The position numbers were made by a program, and so were the translations under genes. From Sphingopyxis sp. (GTDB lineage Bacteria > Pseudomonadota > Alphaproteobacteria > Sphingomonadales > Sphingomonadaceae): DNA of 39,004 bases. How positions within the stretch are numbered: position 1 is the first letter of the stretch; the number at the start of each line of letters is the position of its first letter. Below are positions 23,901-32,636 of the stretch, piece by piece. Under the pieces are notes generated by a model, which worked only from the letters and a program-made list of their open reading frames with translations, did no database searches and was not told the origin of the DNA. Location: positions 1 through 39,004 of the forward strand of contig NZ_JAOZVW010000094.1 in assembly GCF_025869345.1 (NCBI RefSeq), read 5' to 3'.

Positions 23901-26285
23901 ATGAACGGTCCGAATAGAATCCTTTGCTCATCGGTCGCCGCGATGTTGGCAACGACCAGCCTATGCACCTCGGGAACCGCGCTGGCGCAGGAGGCGGGTG
24001 CCAGGAGCACGGACAACGAGATCATCGTCACCGCGCAGAAGCGCGAACAGAATCTCCAGGACGTGCCGATCAGCGTTCAGGCGTTGGGCGAAACGCGACT
24101 GGAAAATGCCCAGGTCGCGAGCTTCGACGATTATCAGAAGCTTTTGCCCAGCGTCAGTTCGCAATCCTATGGCCCCAGCCAGTCGCAGATCATCTTTCGC
24201 GGCGTCACCAGCGGCAGCGATGGTTTGCAGACCGGGTCGCTGCCGACGAGCGGCCTGTATATCGACGAAATCCCCGTCACGACCATCTACGGCTCGGTCG
24301 ATTTCCACGTCTACGATATCGCCCGCATCGAAGCGCTGTCGGGGCCGCAGGGGACGCTGTTCGGCGCCAGTTCGCTGTCGGGCACGCTGCGGATCATCAC
24401 CAACAAGCCCGATCCGTCCGGCTTTTCGGGGTCGGTCGATGCGCAGGTGAACAAGTTCGGCAAGGGCGATTTCGGCGGCTCGCTGGAGGGTTATCTGAAC
24501 CTGCCGCTTTCGCCGTTCGCTGCCGTGCGCGTGGTCGGCTTCTACCAGAAGGACGGCGGCTATATCGATAATATTCCGGGCACCCGCACTTTCACGCTCG
24601 ACGATGCCGACCCCGACACCAATCTGACCGTCGACAACCACGATCTCGTCAAGCAGGATTATAACGACGTCGAAACCTATGGCGGCCGGATCGCGCTGGG
24701 AATCGACCTGAACGAGGATTGGACGGTCACGCCGCAACTCCTCTATCAGCATCAGCTCAGCCATGGCGGGTTTCTGTTCGACCCGCGCAAGGGCGATCTG
24801 AACGTCACCGACTATTTCCCGTCGCGCAACCTCGATCGCTGGTATCAGGCCGCGCTGACGATTCAGGGCAAGATCAGCAATTGGGATCTGGTCTATTCGG
24901 GGGGCTATTTCGAACGCAAGATCGACAGCACGTCCGACTATTCCTATTATACCGTCGCCTATGATACCTATGGCTATTACGCCAATTACTTCCCCGACGG
25001 GAACGGCGGCTTTCTGGACCCGCAGCAATCCTTCTACGGGTCCGACCATTATACGAAGCAGACGCACGAGCTGCGCCTCTCTTCGCCGTCGCAAAATCGG
25101 TTCAGGCTGACCGCCGGGCTTTTCTATCAGCGCCAGACCGATACGGCGCGCACCAATTACGACATCGCCGGGATCGGCAGCATCCCCACGCCGATCTGGG
25201 CGACGCCGTTTCCCGCCAGCACCGGCGACCCGGACTCGATCTTCATGACCCGGGTTTTCCGGGTCGACAAGGATTATGCGGTTTTTGCGCAGGGCGAATA
25301 TGATATCCGGCCCAACCTTACCCTGTCGGCGGGCATTCGCGGGTTCCGGGCGAAGAATTCGATCGTCGGCTTTTCGGGCATCGCCACCGGCAGCGCGATC
25401 GACAGCTGTGTGCGGCCGTCGCCGACGCCCGACAAGCTCTGTATCAACATCGACAAGAATACCCGGCAGGACAGCTATACCTACAAGTTCAACCTGAGCT
25501 GGAAACCGACGCCCGACCTGCTCCTTTATGCGACGCTGTCGAGCGGGTTCCGGCCCGGCGGCAACAACCGCCGCCCCAACGTCGATCCGTTCAAGGCCGA
25601 TAAGCTCTATAATCACGAGATCGGCTGGAAAGCCGAACTCGGACGCTTCACCTTCAACGGCGCCGCCTTTTACCAGAAATGGAAGGACATGCAGTTCGGG
25701 CTGGTGCCGCTGAACAACAACGGCATCACCAACATCTACAATGCCGGGGACGCGAATATCTATGGCGTCGAAAGCGATCTGTCCTACCGCGCGAACGGCC
25801 TCAGCCTGGTCGCGGCGATCGCCTATATCGACGCGCGGCTGGCGACCAATTTCTGCCAGATCGACCCCGTCACGCAGAATATCGTCTGCCTGCCGGGGAT
25901 TCCCGCGGCGGCGCCCAAGGGAACCCGGCTGCCCGTGCAGCCGAAGGTGAAGGGCAATGTGACCGCGCGCTATGAATTCTCGGCGGGCGCGAACAAGACC
26001 GCGTTCGTTCAGGCGTCGATGTTCTTTCAGGACGGCACCCGATCTTTCCTGACCGACGAGGATTTCGCCGCGATCGGATCGACGAAGGGCTTCGCGACCT
26101 TCGACCTGTCGGCGGGGATGACGATCGGCGACTGGAAGGTGGAGGCGTTCGTCCAGAATCTGTTCGACCGGCGCGGCCAACTCAGCCTCAACACTTATTG
26201 CGCGACCACTTTCTGCGGGCCGTACCGGCGCATCTATCCGACCAAGCCGCAATTCTTCGGGCTGAAGATCGGCACCGAATTCTGA
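23901..26285 (+). CDS. TonB-dependent receptor
   Basis: A 794-residue outer-membrane receptor. After the signal peptide (SSVAAMLATTSLCTSGTALAQ, ending near residue 29) comes the sphingomonad plug start EIIVTAQKREQNLQDVPISVQALG, then RGVTSGSD, YIDEIPVT, DIARIEALSGPQGTLFGASSLSGTLRIITNKP. The barrel ends in the normal C-terminal aromatic, FFGLKIGTEF. The ATG at 23901 is preceded by GGGAGGG; the in-frame start at 23838 is rejected because it adds a charged stretch before the signal. Within the D-amino-acid operon it probably imports N-acyl-D-amino acids or D-amino-acid-containing peptides for the periplasmic deacylase. Cargo is inferred from context only. Confidence 0.92.
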   Translation: MNGPNRILCSSVAAMLATTSLCTSGTALAQEAGARSTDNEIIVTAQKREQNLQDVPISVQALGETRLENAQVASFDDYQKLLPSVSSQSYGPSQSQIIFRGVTSGSDGLQTGSLPTSGLYIDEIPVTTIYGSVDFHVYDIARIEALSGPQGTLFGASSLSGTLRIITNKPDPSGFSGSVDAQVNKFGKGDFGGSLEGYLNLPLSPFAAVRVVGFYQKDGGYIDNIPGTRTFTLDDADPDTNLTVDNHDLVKQDYNDVETYGGRIALGIDLNEDWTVTPQLLYQHQLSHGGFLFDPRKGDLNVTDYFPSRNLDRWYQAALTIQGKISNWDLVYSGGYFERKIDSTSDYSYYTVAYDTYGYYANYFPDGNGGFLDPQQSFYGSDHYTKQTHELRLSSPSQNRFRLTAGLFYQRQTDTARTNYDIAGIGSIPTPIWATPFPASTGDPDSIFMTRVFRVDKDYAVFAQGEYDIRPNLTLSAGIRGFRAKNSIVGFSGIATGSAIDSCVRPSPTPDKLCINIDKNTRQDSYTYKFNLSWKPTPDLLLYATLSSGFRPGGNNRRPNVDPFKADKLYNHEIGWKAELGRFTFNGAAFYQKWKDMQFGLVPLNNNGITNIYNAGDANIYGVESDLSYRANGLSLVAAIAYIDARLATNFCQIDPVTQNIVCLPGIPAAAPKGTRLPVQPKVKGNVTARYEFSAGANKTAFVQASMFFQDGTRSFLTDEDFAAIGSTKGFATFDLSAGMTIGDWKVEAFVQNLFDRRGQLSLNTYCATTFCGPYRRIYPTKPQFFGLKIGTEF

Positions 26286-26404
26286 ACCGAACCGGCGGCC
26301 CGCCTCGATCGACGGGGCGGGACGCGCGCCTTTCGGACGCCGCCGCGCGGCGTTCGCCGACCAGCCGCGTCGATCGTCGATGACGGCTTTGAGGGATATC
26401 GAGC

Positions 26405-27829
26405 ATGGCACAGACTCTTGTCGATACCGGCGACGAACCGACGCTGCGCCCGCATCTGGGCCTGTGGCACCTGATCGCGGCGGGCGTCGGGTCCACGATC
26501 GGTTCGGGGATTTTCGTCATCACCGGCACCGCGGCGGCACAATATGCGGGGCCCGCCATTTCGCTCTCCTTCCTTCTCGCCGCGGCGGTCTGTCTGTGCA
26601 CCGCTTATTGCTATGGCGAACTGGCGGGGCTGCTGCCCAAATCGGGCGGGGCCTACAGCTATGCGCTCGCCAGTTCGGGGCCGCTGATCGGCTGGACCGT
26701 CGGCTGGTGCCTGGTGCTCGAATATCTGGTCGCCTGCTCGACGGTCGCGGTCGGCTGGTCGAGCTATTTCGTCGATCTGGTGGCCAGCGTCGGTGTGCCC
26801 ATTCCCCAATGGATCGCGGCTGCTCCGATCAATTTCGATGCGGCGGGGCATCCGGTGGCGACCGGCGCGCTGTTCAACCTGCCCGCGGCGCTGATCGTCG
26901 GGCTGGTCACCGCGCTGCTGGTCGTCGGGATCAAGGAAACCAACCGCGCCAACATCGCGATGGTGGTCATCAAGGTGGGGGTGATCCTGCTGGTCGTCGC
27001 GTTCGGCGCCGCCTATGTCCGCACCGCGCATTTCACCCCCTATATTCCCGAAAACACCGGCCATTATGGCGAATTTGGGTGGAGCGGGGTGCTGCGCGGG
27101 TCGGCGGTGATCTTCTATGCCTTCCTCGGCTTCGACGGCGTCTCGACCAGCGCGCAGGAAAGCCGCAATCCGCAACGCGACATCGGCTGGGGGATCATCG
27201 GGGCGCTGGCGGTGTGCACGATCCTCTATGTGGCGATGGCGCTGGTGATGACCGGCATGGCCGATTATCGCACGCTGAACGTCGCCAACCCGGTGTCGGT
27301 TGCACTGGCGGCCGCGGGCGGCGATCTCGACTGGCTGCGCTCGCTGGTGAATATCGGCGTCGTGATCGGCCTCGCCTCGGCGATCCTGATGGGACTCTAC
27401 GGCCAGAGCCGCATCCTCTATGTGATGGCGCAGGACCGGATGGTGCCGCCCGTCTTTGCCCGCATCTCGCCGCGATTCCGCACCCCGGTGCACGGCACGG
27501 TGATCGTCGGCGTCGCCTGCGCGCTGATCGCCGGGCTGTTCCCGATCGACATATTGGGCGAACTGGTGTCGATCGGCTCGCTGCTCGCCTTTGCCTTCGT
27601 GTGCTGGAGCGTCATCGTGCTGCGCCGGAGGCTTCCCGACGCCCCGCGCCCGTTCCGCGTTCCGCTGTCGCCGCTGCTGCCGGTCATCGGCATATTCAGC
27701 ACGCTCTATCTGATGGTCAGCCTGCCCGAGGATACGTGGATCCGGCTGCTGCTGTGGATGGCGCTGGGAACCGCCTTTTACCTTGCCTATTCGCGGCCCC
27801 GGCGGCGGGCGGAAGGCCTGTCGGCCTGA
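26405..27829 (+). CDS. APC-superfamily amino acid permease, cationic (CAT) type
   Basis: A 474-residue permease with about 12 to 14 membrane segments. The first segment LWHLIAAGVGSTIGSGIFVITG has the substrate-binding GSGIF loop of APC transporters; YAGPAISLSFLLAAAVCLCTAYCYGELAGLLPKSGGAYSYA follows, and FYAFLGFDGVSTSAQESRNPQRDI marks the CAT/YfnA-type branch (basic amino acids in characterised members, though specificity varies). GAGGGATATC stands upstream of the ATG. It is the last gene of the D-aminoacylase-dgcN-receptor operon and should carry the released amino acid across the inner membrane. The CAT affinity is one of the arguments for a basic amino acid such as lysine as substrate. Confidence 0.88.
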   Translation: MAQTLVDTGDEPTLRPHLGLWHLIAAGVGSTIGSGIFVITGTAAAQYAGPAISLSFLLAAAVCLCTAYCYGELAGLLPKSGGAYSYALASSGPLIGWTVGWCLVLEYLVACSTVAVGWSSYFVDLVASVGVPIPQWIAAAPINFDAAGHPVATGALFNLPAALIVGLVTALLVVGIKETNRANIAMVVIKVGVILLVVAFGAAYVRTAHFTPYIPENTGHYGEFGWSGVLRGSAVIFYAFLGFDGVSTSAQESRNPQRDIGWGIIGALAVCTILYVAMALVMTGMADYRTLNVANPVSVALAAAGGDLDWLRSLVNIGVVIGLASAILMGLYGQSRILYVMAQDRMVPPVFARISPRFRTPVHGTVIVGVACALIAGLFPIDILGELVSIGSLLAFAFVCWSVIVLRRRLPDAPRPFRVPLSPLLPVIGIFSTLYLMVSLPEDTWIRLLLWMALGTAFYLAYSRPRRRAEGLSA

Positions 27830-27861
27830 TCGGCGGACAGGAAAGGGAGCCTGTCCGCCGA
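27830..27861. terminator. Bidirectional hairpin between convergent operons
   Basis: TCGGCGGACAGG (27830-27841) and CCTGTCCGCCGA (27850-27861) form a perfect 12-base-pair stem with an 8-base loop AAAGGGAG. It lies exactly between the permease stop and the convergent aminotransferase stop. It lacks a T-run on either side but should stop or protect both converging transcripts. Confidence 0.75.
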
Positions 27862-27868
27862 GGGAGGA

Positions 27869-29071
27869 TCAGGCGGCCTGTTTCGCCCAGCGCCCGGCCG
27901 CCAGTTCCAGCGTCGCCGCAAAGCGCGTCACCGCTTCATCGGCTTCGGCCTCGCTGAGGTTCAGCGACGGCAGCAGCCGCACGCAATTGTCGCCCCCGCC
28001 GGCGACCAGCAGCAATTTCTCGCGCGCCATCGCCATGAATTCGCGGTTGTTGCCGGTCAGCTTGACGCCGATCAGCATCCCCTTGCCGCGCACATCGACC
28101 ACCAGCTCTGGGTGACGCGCCGCCAATTCCTCGAGCCCCGCGCGCAGCCGGGCCGCGGTCGCCACCGTCCGGTCGAGGAAGCCGGGGGCGCTGATCAGGT
28201 CGAAGGCCTCGTTCGCCACCGCCATGGCGAGCGGATTGCCGCCGAAGGTCGATCCGTGCGCGCCCGCGGTCATGCCGCTGGCGGCCTCTTCGGTCGCGGC
28301 GCAGGCGCCGACGGGAAAGCCGCCGCCCAGCGCCTTGGCAATCGCCATGATGTCGGGCGCGGCATCGTCGAACCATTGATGCGCGAACAGGCGGCCGGTC
28401 CGGCCCATGCCTGATTGCACCTCGTCATGGATCAGCAGCACGCCGGCGTCGGTGCAGGCGCGGCGGACCGTCTGCAACCATTCGCCGGACAGCGCGCGGG
28501 CGCCGCCTTCGCCCTGAACCGGCTCGATGATGACGGCGGCGGTCGTGGGCGCGGCGATCGCCGCGAGCAGCGCGGGCATGTCGTCGACCGGCAGCTGGAC
28601 ATAGCCGGGCAGGCGGGGGCCGAAGCCGTCGAGATAGGTGGCATTCCCCGACGCGTTCACCGCCGCATAGCTGCGTCCGTGGAAGGATCCGGCAAAACCG
28701 ATGACGTCGATGCGGTCGGGACGGCCCTTCGCCGCATGATATTTGCGCGCCATCTTCAGCGCGCATTCGATGGCCTCGGTCCCGCTGTTGGCGAAGAAGA
28801 CGGTGTCGGCAAAGGTCGCGGCGGTCAGCTTCTGCGCCAGTTCTTCCTGACCGGGGACGCGAAAGACGTTCGAAACGTGCCACAATTTTCCGGCCTGCCG
28901 CGTCAGCGCATCGACCAGCCGGGGATGGGCGTGGCCCAGCGCGTTGGTCGCGATGCCCGCCACGCAGTCGAGAAAGCGGCGTCCGTCGTCGGCGACGATC
29001 CACGCTCCCTCGCCATGGGTGAAGACCGGCTCGGCGCGATTATAGACGGGCAGCAATGGGGATATGGACAT
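27869..29071 (-). CDS. Class III aminotransferase, acetylornithine/succinylornithine (ArgD/AstC) type
   Basis: A PLP enzyme of about 400 residues, in the ArgD/AstC subfamily that transfers the distal amino group of N-acylated ornithine or lysine to 2-oxoglutarate. PLP-binding signals are NSGTEAIECALKMAR (95-109), SFHGRS (129-134), HDEVQSGMGRTG with Asp216, and the Schiff-base lysine Lys246 in AIAKALGGGFP. HGSTFGGNPLAMAV follows. By family it prefers substrates with a blocked alpha-amino group. The ATG at 29071 has AAGGA at proper spacing; 29080 overlaps the previous stop as ATGA and is a possible start too. It is the last gene of the minus-strand operon after the D-2-hydroxyglutarate dehydrogenase. 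A role on N-acetyl-lysine or N-acetylornithine is inferred from context. Confidence 0.9.
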   Translation of the reverse strand: MSISPLLPVYNRAEPVFTHGEGAWIVADDGRRFLDCVAGIATNALGHAHPRLVDALTRQAGKLWHVSNVFRVPGQEELAQKLTAATFADTVFFANSGTEAIECALKMARKYHAAKGRPDRIDVIGFAGSFHGRSYAAVNASGNATYLDGFGPRLPGYVQLPVDDMPALLAAIAAPTTAAVIIEPVQGEGGARALSGEWLQTVRRACTDAGVLLIHDEVQSGMGRTGRLFAHQWFDDAAPDIMAIAKALGGGFPVGACAATEEAASGMTAGAHGSTFGGNPLAMAVANEAFDLISAPGFLDRTVATAARLRAGLEELAARHPELVVDVRGKGMLIGVKLTGNNREFMAMAREKLLLVAGGGDNCVRLLPSLNLSEAEADEAVTRFAATLELAAGRWAKQAA

Positions 29072-29076
29072 GGCTA

Positions 29077-30468
29077 TCATCCTTGTTTGAAAGTTGCATT
29101 GGCGGCGGAAAATTGTTCGACGATCCGGGCCGAAAGCCGCTGGGTCGCGGCGGGGGTCAGCCGGCGATAATGATCGATATTGCGCGGGCCGACGCCGTGC
29201 TCGGCGCTGAAGCTGCCGCCGTAATGGCGGACGACGATGTCGAAGACGCAGGTGCGCACCGCTTCGGCCAGGCCCGGCGGGATGCTCCCCAGCCGATGCG
29301 GCCAGACCAGATTGAAGTGCAGCCCGCCGTCGCCGACATGGCCGAAATCATGGACCGCGAGGTCGGGCCAGCGCGCGGCGGCCTCGGTCGACAGATGCGC
29401 GCGGCAGGTCATGATGTCGCCGCGCCGCACGGCGATGTCGCACGCGATGACGCTTCCCCGATGGCGAATGCCCTCGGGAATGGCGTGACGGATGGCCCAG
29501 TGCCGCCCGCCGCTGTCGACCACCGCGTCGAGAACGGGCCCCTCCGCCTGCATGAAGGGCGCGCACCATTCCGCCAGCGCATTTTCGAGCGTCGCCGTAT
29601 CGCAGACCGCGTTTCCGGACAGTTCGAGCATCGCGATATAGCCGGGCTGGGCGTGCGGGAAGGGGGGCGTAAGGCCGGGGACATGATCGAGCGCCGCCTC
29701 GACCGCGCTCATCGACAGACCCTCGAAGGCGGTCAGCAGCGTTCCGAACTGGCGTTCCGCCGACAGGAGCAGATCGACCGCGGATCGTGCGTCGGCCAGG
29801 GCCAGCATCGCGGTCACCTGATGCCGGGGCAAGGGGGTGAGCGAAATCGTCGCGCCGGTGACGATCCCCGTGGCTCCTCCGGCGCCGATGAACATCTGCT
29901 TGAGATCGAGCGCGCTGTTATCCTTCCACAGCGGGCTTCCCAGTTGCACGATGTCGCTGTCGCCCAACACCACTTCGATCGCGCGAACATGCCGCCGCAT
30001 GTCGCCGTGGAGCAGCAAGCGCGCGCCGCCCGTATTGGTCGCGATCATGCCGCCGATCGACGGGTCCGCCCCCAGGTCGATGGGCAGGAACAGGCCGTGG
30101 TCGCGCGCCGCTGCGTTGAGCGCCGACAGGCGCACGCCCGCACCGATGGTCGCGGTCCGGTTCGCCGCATTGATCGCGATCGCGCCGCCGAGCCCGTCGG
30201 TCAGGATGACGATCTGCGATCCGCTGTCGTCGGCGCAGCCTCCGCCGGACAGGCCCGTGCCCGCGCCGCGCGGCACCGCGACCGCGCCGAAGTCCCGGCA
30301 CAATTGCAGCACACACGCGACAAGTGCGGCGGTGGCCGGACGAACGGCGCACAAGGGCCGACCGAACGCGCCGCGGCCATCGCGGGCGAGGCCGGCCAGA
30401 TCGTGCGGATCGACGATCACATGCTTCGGACCGAGAAGGGCGGTCAGCGCGGTGATCAAGGGTTCCAT
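29077..30468 (-). CDS. FAD-binding oxidase, D-2-hydroxyglutarate dehydrogenase type
   Basis: A 463-residue flavoprotein of the FAD-linked oxidase family (D-lactate/D-2-hydroxyglutarate dehydrogenase group). The FAD-binding half has AVPRGAGTGLSGGGCADD, DPSIGGMIATNTGG and MFIGAGGATGIVT. The C-terminal cap has HDFGHVGDGGLHFNLV with the metal-binding histidines and GGSFSAEHGVGPRN, typical of D-2-hydroxyglutarate dehydrogenases, which give 2-oxoglutarate. Lactate or glycolate is the alternative substrate. Its start follows the DUF1338 gene by five bases, and DUF1338 enzymes make D-2-hydroxyglutarate, which supports this assignment. Confidence 0.88.
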   Translation of the reverse strand: MEPLITALTALLGPKHVIVDPHDLAGLARDGRGAFGRPLCAVRPATAALVACVLQLCRDFGAVAVPRGAGTGLSGGGCADDSGSQIVILTDGLGGAIAINAANRTATIGAGVRLSALNAAARDHGLFLPIDLGADPSIGGMIATNTGGARLLLHGDMRRHVRAIEVVLGDSDIVQLGSPLWKDNSALDLKQMFIGAGGATGIVTGATISLTPLPRHQVTAMLALADARSAVDLLLSAERQFGTLLTAFEGLSMSAVEAALDHVPGLTPPFPHAQPGYIAMLELSGNAVCDTATLENALAEWCAPFMQAEGPVLDAVVDSGGRHWAIRHAIPEGIRHRGSVIACDIAVRRGDIMTCRAHLSTEAAARWPDLAVHDFGHVGDGGLHFNLVWPHRLGSIPPGLAEAVRTCVFDIVVRHYGGSFSAEHGVGPRNIDHYRRLTPAATQRLSARIVEQFSAANATFKQG

Positions 30469-30473
30469 GCGGG

Positions 30474-31505
30474 TCAGGCCGCCGCCCGCGTCACCGCGAA
30501 GATGCCGGTGGCGTTGCCGCTGTCGAACGCCAGATCGATCCGGCCGGTGGCGGGATCGACGTCGCGGGTGATGAATTCATAGAAGGATCCGGGCACCACG
30601 CGCTCGACGATCGATCCATGGTCGTCCCGAAAGCGCCGCGATACCGGATCGGCCCGGAACGCCGTTTGATGGATGCGCCCGGACGCCGAGTGTTCCACCG
30701 CATCCTTGACCGGATAGCCCTGCTGTCGGAGCTGCCTCGCAAGCGCCTCGACATCGGCGACGCGGCTCGTCGCGTGATTGAAGGCGTTGCCCTCCGTCGC
30801 GATCCACGCCGCCTCGGCCGAACTGGCGCGCAGGACATCATAGTCCGCCAGGCGCGGAATATCGTGAGTACGGGAAAAGGCCGCGACGATGGCGGGGAGC
30901 AGCTCCCCGGCCTGCTCGCGCGTCAGCCAGCCGCGCTGTTCCAGCAGGTCGAGCAACGCGCGGGAGGACTCGGACAGCGGATCGCGGCTCGACCCGAACA
31001 CCCGGTCCGCCGCATCGGCGAAGGCGTCATCGAACCGATCGACGTGCAATTCGCTGACGAAGAACTGCGGGATCGTGTCGGGAAGGTCGCGATGCCGAAA
31101 GGCGCGGCCGGTCATCCCGAGCCGGGGCAGGGGATAATCGGCGGCGACCGCATAGCCCAGCGGGATAAGAATACGGGCAAAGGCGTCGATGCCGCCGGGC
31201 AGCGCGCCGGTTCCGCGGCCGGGAAAACGGATCGTCCGAAGCGCGCCATGATCGAGTTGCTGCGCCGACCCCGCCCCGGCCTCTGCCTCGATCCAGCGGC
31301 GCGCCGTCGGAACCCGCTCATAAAGGTCGGAAAACAGAAGGACATTGAGCGTCATCGCCAGCATCGCGGCCGATATGCCATCGGCCGGGGACCAGTCCAC
31401 TGCCGCCGGGACGGCGATCCGGTCGAGGGCGTGCGCCGCCCGAGCGGGCCCGACGATGCCGGTCAGCATCTCTTGCAAATATTGCGGCCTGATCCGGTTC
31501 GTCAT
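30474..31505 (-). CDS. hglS: 2-oxoadipate dioxygenase/decarboxylase, HglS/YdcJ type (DUF1338)
   Basis: A 343-residue DUF1338 protein. The family includes HglS of Pseudomonas putida, an Fe(II)-dependent enzyme turning 2-oxoadipate into D-2-hydroxyglutarate in lysine breakdown. Here LDHGALRTI holds a candidate metal ligand His86 with Arg90 four residues on. EGNAFNHATSRV (238-249) has His244, and SIVERVVPGSFYEFI has the candidate third ligand, Glu310. The protein is shorter than the longer YdcJ forms of over 400 residues. The ATG at 31505 with GGCGAGG upstream is preferred to 31565. Within the operon the next gene, five bases on, encodes the probable D-2-hydroxyglutarate dehydrogenase, giving consecutive steps to 2-oxoglutarate. 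The exact metal ligands are read by pattern, not by alignment. Confidence 0.87.
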   Translation of the reverse strand: MTNRIRPQYLQEMLTGIVGPARAAHALDRIAVPAAVDWSPADGISAAMLAMTLNVLLFSDLYERVPTARRWIEAEAGAGSAQQLDHGALRTIRFPGRGTGALPGGIDAFARILIPLGYAVAADYPLPRLGMTGRAFRHRDLPDTIPQFFVSELHVDRFDDAFADAADRVFGSSRDPLSESSRALLDLLEQRGWLTREQAGELLPAIVAAFSRTHDIPRLADYDVLRASSAEAAWIATEGNAFNHATSRVADVEALARQLRQQGYPVKDAVEHSASGRIHQTAFRADPVSRRFRDDHGSIVERVVPGSFYEFITRDVDPATGRIDLAFDSGNATGIFAVTRAAA

Positions 31506-31668
31506 GAGCGCCTCGCCGATTGTGTGGCTTCTCCGATGCGCCGCAATCGGGCGAAATTCCATCAATCGATCCGCAGCTATTCATTCGCGGCCGGAATGTA
31601 GGATTCCTGGCGGTCCCGTGGAGGCGGCGGCGAGCGCGCGCCTGCCTGCCGCTATTCGCTCCCTCGCA

Positions 31669-32568
31669 TCAGGACGGGGCGCCGCGGTTGCGCCCGGGGC
31701 GGACGAAGCCGGTGAATTCATCATAGAGTGTGCTGACCTGTTCCAGCCGCCGTTCGACGTCATGTCCGCCGCTTTTGCCCACCACATCGTTGATCAGCAG
31801 GTTGAGCAGCGCCACCATCGGCACCGACGAATGCCAGAACAGCGCGCCGTCGGCGTCGGCGGTCAATACATGGGTGGTCAGCCGCGGCGCCCAGTCGCAC
31901 AGCGTGTCGGTGATGATGATCAGCGGAATACCGGCCTCGGCCGCCTTTTCGGCCAGCTGCCGCGACTGGTTCGAATAACGGCGTATGTCGATGATGATCA
32001 GGCAGCGGCCCTTGGGCCGTTCGAGCAGCAGATTGGCGAAATGGCCCGACGATCCGTCGATCAGTTCGATGCCGGGGCGGACATATTGCAGATTATGCGC
32101 CAGCAGCGCCGCGATCCCCCGCTCGGTCTGGAAACCGACGATCTGGACGCGTTCGGCGCCGGCGATCAGCGCCACCGTGTCCTTCCACACCTTGTTCTGG
32201 GACCGCTCATACACCGCGACCATCAGTTCGATTTCGCGCTCCAGCGTCTTGCGGCGCTTGTCGCTGTCGCTGAAGTCGGACAGAAATTCCTGAAATTCAT
32301 GGCCTTGCAGCCAGGGCAGGTTGGCGGAACCGCGCAGCTGCTCCTTCAGGTCCCGGAAATGCTGAAAGCCCAGCATCCGGCAAAAGCGCCCGACGGTCAC
32401 GGCGCTGACGCCGAGGCGGCTGGCGATCGAGGCGGCGGTCTCGAAGGGGATGAGGTCGCGATTGTTGAGCAGAAAGAGCGCAATCTGGCGCTCCGCCGCG
32501 GTATAGGTCTCGTTTTCCGCTTCCAGGCGCTCGAAAATATCCGGCATTCGGCTCTCGATTTGAAACAT
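31669..32568 (-). CDS. MurR/RpiR family transcriptional regulator
   Basis: A 299-residue RpiR-type regulator. The N-terminal HTH_6 domain has YTAAERQIALFLLNNRDLIPFETAASIASRLGVSAVTVGRFCRMLGFQHFRDLKEQLR (about 22-80). The SIS domain at about 130-270 includes IAGAERVQIVGFQTERGIAAL and CLIIIDIRRYSNQSRQLAEKAAEAGIPLIIITD, the phosphosugar-binding fold. In the minus-strand operon it lies between the aldehyde dehydrogenase and hglS. Its ATG at 32568 follows AGGATAG. RpiR proteins such as HexR bind TGTAA-type palindromes, so it is a candidate for binding the shared ATGTAA-N6-TTACAT sites. Its effector may be a non-sugar here. Confidence 0.88.
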   Translation of the reverse strand: MFQIESRMPDIFERLEAENETYTAAERQIALFLLNNRDLIPFETAASIASRLGVSAVTVGRFCRMLGFQHFRDLKEQLRGSANLPWLQGHEFQEFLSDFSDSDKRRKTLEREIELMVAVYERSQNKVWKDTVALIAGAERVQIVGFQTERGIAALLAHNLQYVRPGIELIDGSSGHFANLLLERPKGRCLIIIDIRRYSNQSRQLAEKAAEAGIPLIIITDTLCDWAPRLTTHVLTADADGALFWHSSVPMVALLNLLINDVVGKSGGHDVERRLEQVSTLYDEFTGFVRPGRNRGAPS

Positions 32569-32636
32569 TGCTATCCTGATTTCATAAATCTGACGTCAAG
32601 AAGAAGCAAGTTACCCGGCCGGCGGATGGAGCAGGG

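Noticed and set aside
23961-26411. 816-residue minus-strand frame opposite the TonB receptor
   Set aside because: No motif, biased composition, fully antisense to a receptor with clear plug and barrel features.
31593-31607. GGAAT-GTAGG-ATTCC inverted repeat between rpiR and hglS
   Set aside because: Five-base arms are short enough to arise by chance, and no second copy was seen at other promoters.
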